From: Gryllotalpicola ginsengisoli DSM 22003 | GTDB lineage: Bacteria > Actinomycetota > Actinomycetes > Actinomycetales > Microbacteriaceae | Length of the DNA stretch: 64,000 nucleotides | Direction of reading: 5' to 3' | Assembly: GCF_000419445.1 (NCBI RefSeq) | Contig: NZ_AULK01000001.1 | Coordinates: 620,001-684,000 of the forward strand | Shown here: positions 17,827 to 26,169 of the stretch, piece after piece | Numbering within the stretch: position 1 is the first letter of the stretch | Layout of the letters: each line of letters begins with the position of its first letter | Program-made: the position numbers and the translations under genes | Notes under the pieces: generated by a model | Told to the model about the DNA's origin: nothing | Seen by the model: the letters and a program-made list of their open reading frames with translations, nothing else | Database searches by the model: none

Positions 17827-18870
17827 GTGATCCCCCTCGCCGACGCCCGGGCCGAATTCGCCGCCGACACGGGCTACCTCTCCGCCTGCACCATGGGCCT
17901 CGGCGCCGCGCGCGTGCGGCGGGCGCTGGCCGAGGACCTCGAGCTGTGGGGCGCAGGCTGCGCCACCGCGGTGCGGTACGAGCAGGCGATCGCCCGCAGC
18001 CGCGCCGCGTTCGGCCGGCTCGTCGGCGTGCCCGCCGGGCAGGTCGCGATCGGGTCGCAGGTCTCGGTGCAGGTCGCCCAGGTGGCCGCCGGCGTCCCCG
18101 ACGGCGCCGAGGTGCTCTGCGTCGACGGGGACTTCAGCTCGGTGGTCACCCCCTTCGTGCAGCAGGCCGCGCGGGGCGTGCGGGTGCGGCACGTGCCGCT
18201 CGAACGGCTGGCCGACGCCGTCGCCGGCGACACCTGGCTGGTCGCCTTCTCGCTCGTGCAGTCGGCAAGCGGGGCGATCGCCGACGTCGAGGCGGTGCTC
18301 GAGGCATCCGCTCGCCACGGCGCCCGCACGCTCGTCGACCTGACCCAGTCGGCCGGCTGGCTGCCCTTCGACGCGAGCAGCGCCGACGTGACCGTGACCC
18401 ACGCGTACAAGTGGCTGTGCGCGCCGCGCGGGGCGAGCCTGATGACGGTGGGCGATCGGATGCTGCCGCTGATCCCCTCCGTGCAGGCGGGGTGGTACGC
18501 GGGCGAGGCGGTGTGGGACTCCTGCTACGGCCCCTCGATCGAGCTCGCAGCCGACGCCCGGCGGTTCGACGTCTCCCCCGCCTGGCAGGCCTGGGTGGGC
18601 GCCGCCGAGGCGCTCGAGCTGTTCGCGGACGTCGACGCCGCAGCGGTGCACGCCCACGACGCCGGACTCGGCGACGCGCTCTGCGATGCGCTCGGTCTGC
18701 CGCAGCGCGGCCAGGCGATCATCACCTGGGCCGACCCGGACGGCCGCGCGCTCGCGGCGCTCACCGCCGCCGGGCTGGTGGCGTCGGGCCGCGCGGGCAA
18801 CGTGCGGGTCGCGTTCCACCTGTGGAACGACGAGCGCGATGTCGCCCGCGTCGTCGACGCGGTGCGGTAG
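17827..18870 (+). CDS. Class V aminotransferase-fold PLP enzyme (kynureninase/cysteine desulfurase relatives)
   Basis: A 347-residue PLP-dependent enzyme of fold type I. It begins VIPLADARAEFAADTGYLSACT, typical for this subgroup. The PLP Lys is in VTHAYKWLCAPRG, the cofactor Asp and Gln are in TLVDLTQSAGW, and a final small domain follows. Start was set at GTG 17827; a longer version from 17767 would have an unrelated N-terminus and overlap the operator. A GGAG lies 3 nt upstream. The reaction (desulfurase, lyase or transaminase) cannot be told. The divergent LysR regulator suggests substrate-dependent control. Confidence 0.84.
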   Translation: MIPLADARAEFAADTGYLSACTMGLGAARVRRALAEDLELWGAGCATAVRYEQAIARSRAAFGRLVGVPAGQVAIGSQVSVQVAQVAAGVPDGAEVLCVDGDFSSVVTPFVQQAARGVRVRHVPLERLADAVAGDTWLVAFSLVQSASGAIADVEAVLEASARHGARTLVDLTQSAGWLPFDASSADVTVTHAYKWLCAPRGASLMTVGDRMLPLIPSVQAGWYAGEAVWDSCYGPSIELAADARRFDVSPAWQAWVGAAEALELFADVDAAAVHAHDAGLGDALCDALGLPQRGQAIITWADPDGRALAALTAAGLVASGRAGNVRVAFHLWNDERDVARVVDAVR

Positions 18871-18912
18871 TCCCTCGGGCCGAGCCTGTCCTCTTCCCGC
18901 CTCGAAGCGAGC

Positions 18913-18945
18913 GAGCGCCCCGCGAAACCTCGCCGCGGGGCGCTC
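18913..18945. terminator. 12-bp GC-rich hairpin between convergent genes
   Basis: GAGCGCCCCGCG and CGCGGGGCGCTC form a perfect 12-bp stem around a 9-nt loop, placed between the convergent aminotransferase and Ltp-repeat genes. It has no T run, so it would act as a bidirectional, actinobacterial L-shaped terminator. Confidence 0.7.
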
Positions 18946-18960
18946 GTGGCTCGTGTCGTG

Positions 18961-19926
18961 CTAGTTCAGCCCGACCTGGTCCGCAGCGTAGCTGGCCTGG
19001 GCGGCGGTGAACTTGCTGCCGGCGGACGACGTCAGCTGATCGATGAGAGAAGTGCGCGAGAAGCCGATTCCGGAGGACATATATCCCTTCGCGGCGGCCA
19101 CGGCCTGCGCGTTCCAGTCGGCACCGGAGTGCGCCACCGCGTACTGGGCTTGCGCGGCGGTGAACTTGCTGCCGGCGGACGACGTCAGCTGATCGGTCAG
19201 CCCCTGCTCGGAGAAGCCCATGCCGGAGGACAGATACGACTTGGCGGAGGTGACCGCCTGGTCATTCCAGTCGGCACCGCTGTTCGCCACGGCCCACTGT
19301 GCGTCGGCTGCAGCGAAGCCGTTGCCGCTCGAGGATGACAGCTGGTCGATCAGCCCCTGCTCGGAGAAGCCCATGCCGGAGGACAGATAGGCCTCGGCGG
19401 CGGTGAGCGCCTGCAACTGGGAAGCGGTGCCGGATGCTTTCGCCTTTTTGGCGGCGGAGGTCGCCTTCGGTGCAGAAGTCGCCTTCGCGGCGGAGGTCGC
19501 CTTCGGCGCGCTCGAAGTGCCGGACTCGGCGGCGGAGCCGCTCTCTTCGGCTGCAGGCGCTGCCGACGCGGCCGAGGCGCCGGTCGCGGCCGCATCCGTC
19601 TGGGAATCGCTTGCCGCCTCGCCGCTGTACACGTTGAGGAAGACGATGCCGAGGATGAGGGCGACGATGCTGAGGCCGGTGCCGGCGCGGACGCGGCGCC
19701 CCTTGCGGAGCAGGCCGATGCCGCCGAGCAGAATGCCGACGGCTGCGAGGAAGATCCCGAAGCCCGCAGCGTGCGGGATGAGCGCGAAGACGATGCCGAC
19801 GACGCCGAGCACAACCGCCCAGGTTCCGAGCACGGCCTTGGACTTCTTCGGTTCCGGCGCCTGCGGAACCTCGGGCACCGGTGCTTGCGGTGCGGGCGGC
19901 CCGGCGACGGGGGTGGTGTGACTCAT
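18961..19926 (-). CDS. Membrane protein with three C-terminal Ltp repeats
   Basis: A 321-residue envelope protein. A Pro/Ala-rich cytoplasmic N-terminus (about 35 residues) is followed by two to three membrane segments (LGTWAVVLGVVGIVFALI, FGIFLAAVGILLGGIGLL, LSIVALILGIVFLNV). A long Ala/Ser/Lys/Thr linker leads to three tandem repeats of about 48 residues (about 178-321) of the form YLSSGMGFSEQGL-DQL-SS-G-FTAAQAQYAVAHSGADW. These match the Ltp family (host-cell surface lipoprotein), known from a Streptococcus phage protein that blocks DNA injection. Here the anchor is membrane helices, not a lipid. Shine-Dalgarno GAAAGG precedes the ATG at 19926. The function in actinobacteria is unknown. 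Confidence 0.82.
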   Translation of the reverse strand: MSHTTPVAGPPAPQAPVPEVPQAPEPKKSKAVLGTWAVVLGVVGIVFALIPHAAGFGIFLAAVGILLGGIGLLRKGRRVRAGTGLSIVALILGIVFLNVYSGEAASDSQTDAAATGASAASAAPAAEESGSAAESGTSSAPKATSAAKATSAPKATSAAKKAKASGTASQLQALTAAEAYLSSGMGFSEQGLIDQLSSSSGNGFAAADAQWAVANSGADWNDQAVTSAKSYLSSGMGFSEQGLTDQLTSSAGSKFTAAQAQYAVAHSGADWNAQAVAAAKGYMSSGIGFSRTSLIDQLTSSAGSKFTAAQASYAADQVGLN

Positions 19927-20031
19927 TGCTGCCTTTCGAATACACATTGCTTGTTGCTAAGCAAATGCATTGAAAACGCTACGCGCAGAGTGTTTTTCGC
20001 ACGTCCCCCACTTCACGTGCCAACTGCTCGC

Positions 20032-20147
20032 GGGTCTCCATTCGCCGCTGCGCGGCGAGTCGACCGGCGCGACCGGCGGGTCTCCATTCGCCGCTGCGCG
20101 GCGAGTCGACCGGCGATCTCAGGGGCTGCGCGGCGAGTCGACCGGCG
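20032..20147. repeat. Palindromic repeat family A: two full copies and one partial copy
   Basis: Full 38-bp copies at 20032-20069 and 20078-20115 are identical; a 23-bp partial copy covers 20125-20147. Each folds as GGTC ... CGCCG-CTGCG-CGGCG ... GACC. A variant copy lies at 30628-30663. The rest of the 225-bp gap between the Ltp gene and the FAH gene (19927-20151) shows no gene. Confidence 0.9.
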
Positions 20148-20151
20148 GGGG

Positions 20152-20934
20152 CTAGGAAGCCTTGACCGGGTTGCGGAGGATGCCGAGGCCCTCGATCTCG
20201 ACCTCGACCGTGTCGCCCGCGACGAGGGGGCCGACGCCGGCGGGCGTGCCGGTCATGATCACATCGCCGGGCAGCAGGGTGAACGCGGCGGAGGCGTGGG
20301 CGATGATCTGCGGGATGCCGAAGATCAGGTCGCCGGTGTTGCCGTCCTGCCGGATCTCGCCGTTGACGCGCACCTGCAACGCGGCATCCGTCGGGTCGAA
20401 CTCGGTCTCGATCACAGGGCCGAGCGGCGCGAAGGTGTCGAAGCCTTTCGCCCGGGCCCATTGGCCGTCGCCGACCTGCAGGTCGCGCGCCGACACGTCG
20501 TTGCCGATCGTGTAGCCGAACACGTAGTCCAGCGCCTTCTCGACGGGCACGTTCTTGGCGACCTTGCCGATCACGGCGACGAGCTCGCCCTCGTGCTCGA
20601 CCCGCTGCGAGATCGCGGGCAGCACGATCGGCTCGTTCGGGCCGATCACCGCGGTGTTCGGTTTGAGGAACAGCAGCGGCTCCTTGGGCGCGTCGCCTCC
20701 GGTCACGCTCTTCATCTCGGCGACGTGGTCGTGGTAATTCTTGCCGACGCCGACGACCTTCGAGCGCGGGATGACCGGGGCGACGAGCGTGACCTCGGTG
20801 ATCTTCGCCCGCTCGCCGGTCGTGTCGTACCCGGCGAACATCGGGTCGCCCTTGAGCAGCACCCACTCCTGCGCCTCTTCGTCGAGCACGCCGTAGGCGA
20901 GCGCGCCCTCGTGGCTGAACCGGCCGACCTTCAT
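20152..20934 (-). CDS. Fumarylacetoacetate hydrolase-family protein
   Basis: A 260-residue FAH-fold enzyme, likely an acylpyruvate hydrolase or oxaloacetate decarboxylase/tautomerase. Metal-binding acids are in QRVEHEGELVAVIGK, with the family stretch YTIGNDVSARDLQ and the C-terminal IMTGTPAGVGPL. The ATG overlaps the ilvE stop by 4 nt (20931-20934), so it is translated with ilvE. The pairing with ilvE and leuB is conserved in actinobacteria as far as I know, but the metabolic reason is unclear. Confidence 0.88.
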   Translation of the reverse strand: MKVGRFSHEGALAYGVLDEEAQEWVLLKGDPMFAGYDTTGERAKITEVTLVAPVIPRSKVVGVGKNYHDHVAEMKSVTGGDAPKEPLLFLKPNTAVIGPNEPIVLPAISQRVEHEGELVAVIGKVAKNVPVEKALDYVFGYTIGNDVSARDLQVGDGQWARAKGFDTFAPLGPVIETEFDPTDAALQVRVNGEIRQDGNTGDLIFGIPQIIAHASAAFTLLPGDVIMTGTPAGVGPLVAGDTVEVEIEGLGILRNPVKAS

Positions 20935-22058
20935 CGCGAGGCCTCCGCATCCAGCCGGTACAGCCAGCCGTGGCGATCCTCGGCGCGGCCGTACTGGATG
21001 TCGGTGAGCTCCTTGCGCAACGACATGGTGAGCTCGCCGGCCGGGGCGTCGGGCGAGCCGATGGTGAAGTCCTTTGCCTTCAGCTGCGCGATCGGACTGA
21101 CCACGGCGGCCGTGCCGCAGGCGAACGCCTCGACGATCTCACCGCTCTCGGCGCCCTCGCGCCACTCGTCGACGGTGATCGGCCGCCGCTCGATCGCGTG
21201 GCCGCGGTCGGCGGCCAGCTGCAGCAGCGAATCCCGGGTGATGCCGGCGAGGATGCTGTCGGAGTCGGGGGTGAGCAGGGTGCCGTCCTTCTTCACGAGC
21301 ACGATGTTCATGCCGCCGAGCTCCTCCAGGTACTTCCCCTCGAGCGCGTCGAGGAAGAGCACCTGGTCGCATCCGTGCTCGTACGCCTCCTGCTGCGGCA
21401 GCAGGCTCGCGGCGTAGTTGCCGCCGGTCTTCGCCGCCCCGGTGCCGCCGTGGGCCGCGCGCGCGTACTCGGTCGAGAGCCAGATCGAGACCGGCTTCAC
21501 GCCGCCCTTGAAGTAGCTGCCGGCCGGCGAGGCGATCACGAAGTAGTAGACCTTCCGCGCCGCGCGCACGCCGAGGAACGCCTCGGCCGCGAACATGAAC
21601 GGGCGCAGATACAGGCTGGTCTCGCCGCCCCCCGGCACCCAGGCGGCGTCCTGCGCGACGAGTTGCTTCAGCGACTCGAGGAACAACTCGACCGGCAGCT
21701 CGGGAAGGGCGAGGCGCCGGGCCGAGCGCTGCAGGCGCAGCCCGTTCTGGTCGGGCCGGAAGCTCCAGATCGAGCCGTCCGCATGCCGGTACGCCTTCAG
21801 CCCCTCGAAGATCTCCTGGCTGTAGTGCAGCACTGCCGCCGCCGGGTCGAGCGAGATCTTGCCGTAGGGCTCCACCCGCGGCCGGTGCCACGAACCGCGC
21901 TCGCTCCAGTGGATCTCGACCATGTGGTCGGTGAAGAACTGCCCGAAGCCCGGGGCGGCGAGGATCTCGGCGCGCTCTTCGTCGGAGCGGGGAGCGGGGT
22001 TGCGCAGCACCTCGAACTGCTGCGCGGTGACGTCGGTGAGCGGGAGCGACATGGGCAT
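20931..22058 (-). CDS. ilvE: Branched-chain amino acid aminotransferase
   Basis: A 375-residue class IV PLP transaminase that performs the last step of valine, leucine and isoleucine synthesis using glutamate. The PLP Lys is probably in TGAAKTGGNYAASLL, and the class signature is EELGGMNIVLVKKDGTLLTP. The length fits the long bacterial/eukaryotic BCAT subgroup. ATG at 22058 follows TAAGGT (22065-22070) by 6 nt, so it is probably leaderless. It lies 9 nt behind leuB on the same strand. Confidence 0.95.
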   Translation of the reverse strand: MPMSLPLTDVTAQQFEVLRNPAPRSDEERAEILAAPGFGQFFTDHMVEIHWSERGSWHRPRVEPYGKISLDPAAAVLHYSQEIFEGLKAYRHADGSIWSFRPDQNGLRLQRSARRLALPELPVELFLESLKQLVAQDAAWVPGGGETSLYLRPFMFAAEAFLGVRAARKVYYFVIASPAGSYFKGGVKPVSIWLSTEYARAAHGGTGAAKTGGNYAASLLPQQEAYEHGCDQVLFLDALEGKYLEELGGMNIVLVKKDGTLLTPDSDSILAGITRDSLLQLAADRGHAIERRPITVDEWREGAESGEIVEAFACGTAAVVSPIAQLKAKDFTIGSPDAPAGELTMSLRKELTDIQYGRAEDRHGWLYRLDAEASR

Positions 22059-22067
22059 GATGAAACC

Positions 22068-23114
22068 TTAACCGAGCAGGCGGACGATCGAGTCGCCCAC
22101 CTCGGCGGTGGAGCGGCCGGGGGCGCGGGTGGCGAGGTCGGCTCGCACGGCGGCGGAGACCAGGGCCGCGGCATCCGTGAACCCGAGATGGTCGAGCAGC
22201 AGGCCGACCGACAGGATGGCCGCCGTCGGGTCGGCGAGCTGCCGTCCGGCGATGTCGGGCGCCGAGCCGTGCACCGGCTCGAACATGCTCGGGAAGGTGC
22301 CGTCGGGATTGATGTTGCCCGACGGCGCGAGGCCGATGCCGCCGCTGATCGCGCCGGCGAGATCGGTGAGGATGTCGCCGAAGAGGTTGTCGGTGACGAT
22401 CACGTCGAAGCGGGCCGGGTCGGTGACGAGGAAGATCGTCGCCGCGTCGACGTGCAGGTAGTCGACGGCGACGTCCGGGAACTCGGCGGCGACGCGGTCG
22501 ACGGTGCGCCGCCACAGCGAGCCGGCGTGGGTGAGCACGTTGGTCTTGTGCACGAGCGTGAGCTTGCCGCGGCGAGCGGATGCCTGGGCGAAGGCGAACC
22601 GCACGACCCGCTCCACCCCGAACGCCGTGTTCACGGACACCTCGTTCGCGATCTCCTGCGGCGTGCCGGCGCGGATGATGCCGCCGTTGCCCGCGTACGG
22701 GCCCTCGGTGCCCTCGCGCACGACGACGAAGTCGACGTCGCCGGGCTCCCGCAGCGGGCTGCTCACGTTCGGGTAGATCGTCGTCGGGCGCAGGTTCACG
22801 TAGTGGTCGAGCTCGAAGCGCAGCCGCAGCAGCAGGCCGCGCTCGATGTTCGCATCCTTGAGGCGCGGGTCGCCCGGCACGCCGCCGACCGCGCCGAGCA
22901 GGATGGCGTCGGCGCCCTTGATCCGCTCGAACTCGTCGTCGGGCAGCACCTGGCCGTCTTCGAGGTAGCGGCCGGCGCCGAGCCGGTACTCGGTCTTGGC
23001 GAAGGTGACGTCTTCGCCGGCGGTGACCGCGTCGAGCACCTTGAGCGCCTCGGCGACCACCTCCGGTCCGATGCCGTCGCCGGGGATGACTGCGAGTTCG
23101 ATGGTGCGTGGCAT
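22068..23114 (-). CDS. leuB: 3-isopropylmalate dehydrogenase
   Basis: A 348-residue NAD-dependent dehydrogenase of leucine synthesis. It begins [19 protein letters not shown] and shows the isopropylmalate Arg residues ([13 protein letters not shown]) and the metal-binding signature [20 protein letters not shown]. The adenine-binding loop is [17 protein letters not shown] at 23114 follows TAGCCT (23122-23127) by 7 nt. Together with ilvE and FAH it forms a three-gene run. Confidence 0.96.
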   Translation of the reverse strand: MPRTIELAVIPGDGIGPEVVAEALKVLDAVTAGEDVTFAKTEYRLGAGRYLEDGQVLPDDEFERIKGADAILLGAVGGVPGDPRLKDANIERGLLLRLRFELDHYVNLRPTTIYPNVSSPLREPGDVDFVVVREGTEGPYAGNGGIIRAGTPQEIANEVSVNTAFGVERVVRFAFAQASARRGKLTLVHKTNVLTHAGSLWRRTVDRVAAEFPDVAVDYLHVDAATIFLVTDPARFDVIVTDNLFGDILTDLAGAISGGIGLAPSGNINPDGTFPSMFEPVHGSAPDIAGRQLADPTAAILSVGLLLDHLGFTDAAALVSAAVRADLATRAPGRSTAEVGDSIVRLLG

Positions 23115-23139
23115 GTCGTCCAGGCTATCGGCGCACGCG

Positions 23140-23556
23140 CTACCAGTTGGCCCACCAGGGCTCTTCCATATCGGCGTACTCGGCGATCACCGCCTCGAAC
23201 TGGGCCCGGTCGGCGGGCACCTCGCCCTGCACGATGGACTGGTGCGCCTCCGTCCAGATCTTGGGCATGCGCGCTTTGAACTTGGCGCGCAACAGCTTGA
23301 CGGCCCGCTCGTCGGCGGTGCGGGCCTGCTGCTCCTCGAGCGCCGCGGCCGCCTCCTCCACGGCATCGTGCGGCGGCGCCTGTTGGCGGTACCACTTCAG
23401 GAAGGCGACGGCCAGTTCCTCGTCCATGATGACGACGCGCCGCCGTTGGTGGTTCCTCACCACGACGGGCGCGCGGGAGGCGGCATCGGCGGTGGCCGCC
23501 CAATGCCGTGAAACCCAGGTAGAACTCAGCTCGCGCACGCTGCGAAAAATACGCAT
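23140..23556 (-). CDS. Hypothetical protein, weakly Phd/YefM-antitoxin-like N-terminus
   Basis: A 138-residue protein without a clear family. Residues 8-60 read as a fold of the Phd/YefM type: a helix ([14 protein letters not shown]), then [24 protein letters not shown], which resembles the piiItrrgrpvavl core of those antitoxins. The C-terminal half is helical and rich in Glu, Ala and Lys, ending WWANW. No toxin gene is adjacent. A start at Met44 is also possible. It sits between leuB and the PhzF-like gene on the same strand. Function unknown. Confidence 0.55.
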   Translation of the reverse strand: MRIFRSVRELSSTWVSRHWAATADAASRAPVVVRNHQRRRVVIMDEELAVAFLKWYRQQAPPHDAVEEAAAALEEQQARTADERAVKLLRAKFKARMPKIWTEAHQSIVQGEVPADRAQFEAVIAEYADMEEPWWANW

Positions 23557-23637
23557 TTTGCGAACCGCCCCGGGCGACTCGTGCTGGGGCTGGGGAAAAG
23601 CCGAGCCGGGCGCGGCGACGGGCTGGGGAGAACCGGG

Positions 23638-24480
23638 CTAGAGGGCGACTTCGCCGGCGACCACGGTGGCGGTGCCGCCGCCGACCCAGATCGTTCCCGC
23701 GTCGTCGAGCGATACGTGCACCAGGCCGTCGCGGCCGATGGCGTGGCCCTGCCCGGCGAGGTACGGCGCGGCCAGCCGGCCCGACTCGATCAGCCAGCGC
23801 GCCAGGCCCGCGTTGAGCGAGCCGGTCACGGGGTCTTCGGTCACCCCGAGCTGCGGGATGAACGCCCGCACCTCGATCGCGCGCTCGTCGCCGTCGAGAT
23901 AGCGTGCGAAGGCGCCGACGCCGTGCTCGCCGAACGCGTCGAAGCGCGGCTCGAGCGCGAGCAGCTCGTCGACGGTCGCGAGCTCGACGGCGAACCAGCC
24001 GGGCCCGTTGTCCACCCACTGCGACGACACGATCGCGCTGCGGTCGATGCCGAGGGCGACGGATGCCTCCTGCAGCAGCTCCTCGTCGACCGCGCCGGAG
24101 CGCCGCAGCGCGGGCGCCTCGAACGACAGCACCTCGCCGTCCCGCCGCAGCGTGACGAGGCCGATGCCGCACTCCTGCACCACGACGCCCTCGCGCGCGG
24201 GCGCCCCGCCCGCCTCGAGCCACGCGTGCGCGGAGCCGAGCGTCGGATGCCCGGCGAAGGGCAGCTCGCCGCCCGGGGTGAAGATGCGCACCCGGTAGTC
24301 GGCGCCCTCGGCTTGGGGCGGCAGCAGGAAGGTCGTCTCGGAGAGGTTCGTCCAGGTCGCGAATTGCTGCATCGCGCCGTCGTCGAGCCCCTCGGCGTCG
24401 ACGACCACGGCGACGGGATTGCCCCGCAGGGGCTGGCGTCCGAAGACGTCGGCCTCGGTGTAGCGCCGCAGGCGAGGCAT
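23638..24480 (-). CDS. PhzF-family isomerase/epimerase-like protein
   Basis: A 280-residue PhzF-fold protein related to diaminopimelate epimerase. The N-terminus YTEADVFGRQPLRGNPVAVV is typical. The catalytic Glu is in NLSETTFLLPP, the conserved GHPTLGSAHAW lies near residue 80, and EDPVTGSLNAGLA is the second half's counterpart. No phenazine genes are nearby, so a role in phenazine synthesis is not supported. It starts 11 nt after the serA stop on the same strand and is likely co-transcribed with it. Confidence 0.88.
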   Translation of the reverse strand: MPRLRRYTEADVFGRQPLRGNPVAVVVDAEGLDDGAMQQFATWTNLSETTFLLPPQAEGADYRVRIFTPGGELPFAGHPTLGSAHAWLEAGGAPAREGVVVQECGIGLVTLRRDGEVLSFEAPALRRSGAVDEELLQEASVALGIDRSAIVSSQWVDNGPGWFAVELATVDELLALEPRFDAFGEHGVGAFARYLDGDERAIEVRAFIPQLGVTEDPVTGSLNAGLARWLIESGRLAAPYLAGQGHAIGRDGLVHVSLDDAGTIWVGGGTATVVAGEVAL

Positions 24481-24491
24481 CCGTGTGCCCG

Positions 24492-26084
24492 CTACTCGGT
24501 GATGTCGATCTCGATCAGGCGGTCCGCGGCGATCGTCGTGCGCACCCGATCGAGCAGCTCGGCGGGCACCGGCGAGTCGACGGTCAGCACCGACAGCGCC
24601 TTGCCGCCCGCAGCGTCGCGCGCGATCTGCATGTTGGCGATGTTGATCTGCGCCTCGCCGAACGCCTGACCGTAGACGGCGACGATGCCGGGGCGGTCGT
24701 CGTACACCATGACGACGTGGTGCCGGTCGAGCGGCACCTCGATGTCCCAGCCGTCGATGCCGATGATCTTCTCGACCATCTTGGTGCCCGACAGGGTGCC
24801 CGCGACCTGCACGACGGAGCCGTCGGCGAGGATGCCCCGCAGGGTGGTGCGGTTGCGGTAGTCGCGGCTCTCGTCCGCGGTCGTCAGCGCCACCTCGATG
24901 CCGCGCTGCTCGGCCAGCTGGGGCGCGTTCACGTACGACACCCGGTCGCTCACGATGTTGCTGAAGTAGCCCTTGAGGGCGGCCAAGCGATACACGCTCA
25001 CGTCGTAGCCGGCGAGCTCGCCGCGCACGTCGACCTCGAGGCTGGTCAGCGCCTCCTTGCCGGCGAGGCCGGCGAGCACCTGGCCGAGCTTCTCGACCAG
25101 GCCGATGCCGGGGCGCACGAACGGGTCGATCACGCCGCCCGCCACGTTCACCGCATCGGGGACGAGGTCGCCGCCGAGGGCGAGGCGCACCGAGCGGGCC
25201 ACCGAGACGCCCGCCTTCTCCTGCGCCTCGTCCGTGGAGGCGCCGAGGTGCGGGGTGACCACGACGTTCGGCAGAGAGGTGAGCGTGTCGTCCTTGGGCG
25301 GTTCGCTGGTGAACACGTCGAGGCCGGCGCCGGCGATCGTGCCGGCCTTCAGCGCCTCGGCGAGCGCGGCCTCGTCGATCAGGCCGCCGCGGGCGACGTT
25401 GACGATGAAGGCGGTCGGCTTCATCAGCTTCAGCTGCGCGGTGGAGATCATGCCGGTCGTCTCGGGCGTCTTCGGCATGTGGATCGTGACGAAGTCGCTC
25501 GCGGCCAGCAGCTCGTCGAGCGGCAGCAGCTCGACGCCGAGCTGCTGGGCCCGGGCGGCCGAGACGTACGGGTCGTAGGCGACCACCTTGACGCCGAAGG
25601 CCTGCATGCGCTGAGCGATGAGGGTGCCGATGCGGCCGAGGCCGATGATGCCGAGCGTCTTCTCGAAGAGTTCGACGCCGGTGTACTTGGAGCGCTTCCA
25701 CTCCCCCGCGGCCAGCGACGCGTGCGCGGCGGGGATGTGCCGGGCGAGGCTCAGGATGTGGCCGATGGTGAGCTCGGCGGCGGAGATGATGTTCGAGGTC
25801 GGCGCGTTCACGACCATGACCCCGGCGGTCGTCGCTGCGGCGATGTCGACGTTGTCGAGGCCGACGCCGGCGCGGGCGATGACCTGCAGCTGGGGCGCGG
25901 CGGCGATCGCCTCGGCGTCCATCTTGGTCGCGGAGCGGATCAGCACGGCGTTCGCGTCGGCCAGGGCGGCCAGCAGCGCGGGGCGGTCGGTTCCGTCGAC
26001 GGAACGGACCTCGAAGTCGGGGCCGAGGGCCTCGACCGTGGCGGGGGACAGTTCTTCGGCGATCAGCACGACCGGGTTCGACAT
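24492..26084 (-). CDS. serA: D-3-phosphoglycerate dehydrogenase
   Basis: A 530-residue dehydrogenase that starts serine synthesis by oxidising 3-phosphoglycerate with NAD. Domain order: catalytic N-terminus, NAD-binding domain with GIIGLGRIGTLIAQRMQAF, conserved HMPKTPETTGMI and the catalytic His in VTPHLGASTDEAQ, then an intervening domain and a C-terminal ACT domain (about the last 75 residues) expected to sense serine. Length fits the long actinobacterial type. ATG at 26084 follows TAAAGT (26091-26096) by 6 nt. The serA-leuB-ilvE order with nearby ilvDBNC is classic for actinobacteria, but here it is interrupted at 26.1-29.4 kb. Confidence 0.96.
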   Translation of the reverse strand: MSNPVVLIAEELSPATVEALGPDFEVRSVDGTDRPALLAALADANAVLIRSATKMDAEAIAAAPQLQVIARAGVGLDNVDIAAATTAGVMVVNAPTSNIISAAELTIGHILSLARHIPAAHASLAAGEWKRSKYTGVELFEKTLGIIGLGRIGTLIAQRMQAFGVKVVAYDPYVSAARAQQLGVELLPLDELLAASDFVTIHMPKTPETTGMISTAQLKLMKPTAFIVNVARGGLIDEAALAEALKAGTIAGAGLDVFTSEPPKDDTLTSLPNVVVTPHLGASTDEAQEKAGVSVARSVRLALGGDLVPDAVNVAGGVIDPFVRPGIGLVEKLGQVLAGLAGKEALTSLEVDVRGELAGYDVSVYRLAALKGYFSNIVSDRVSYVNAPQLAEQRGIEVALTTADESRDYRNRTTLRGILADGSVVQVAGTLSGTKMVEKIIGIDGWDIEVPLDRHHVVMVYDDRPGIVAVYGQAFGEAQINIANMQIARDAAGGKALSVLTVDSPVPAELLDRVRTTIAADRLIEIDITE

Positions 26085-26169
26085 GCCTCGACTTTACCGG
26101 GCCGAAACAATCGCCCTGAACCGCCGCGTCGGCCGTGGCCGGGAGCGCCCATCGTGTACGAATGGAGCG

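Noticed and set aside
20032-20147. CRISPR array
   Set aside because: The two full copies are separated by only 8 bp and the third is partial; the pattern fits a REP-like palindrome.
23638-24480. Phenazine biosynthesis role for the PhzF-like gene
   Set aside because: No other phz gene is present; PhzF-fold proteins are common with unknown roles.
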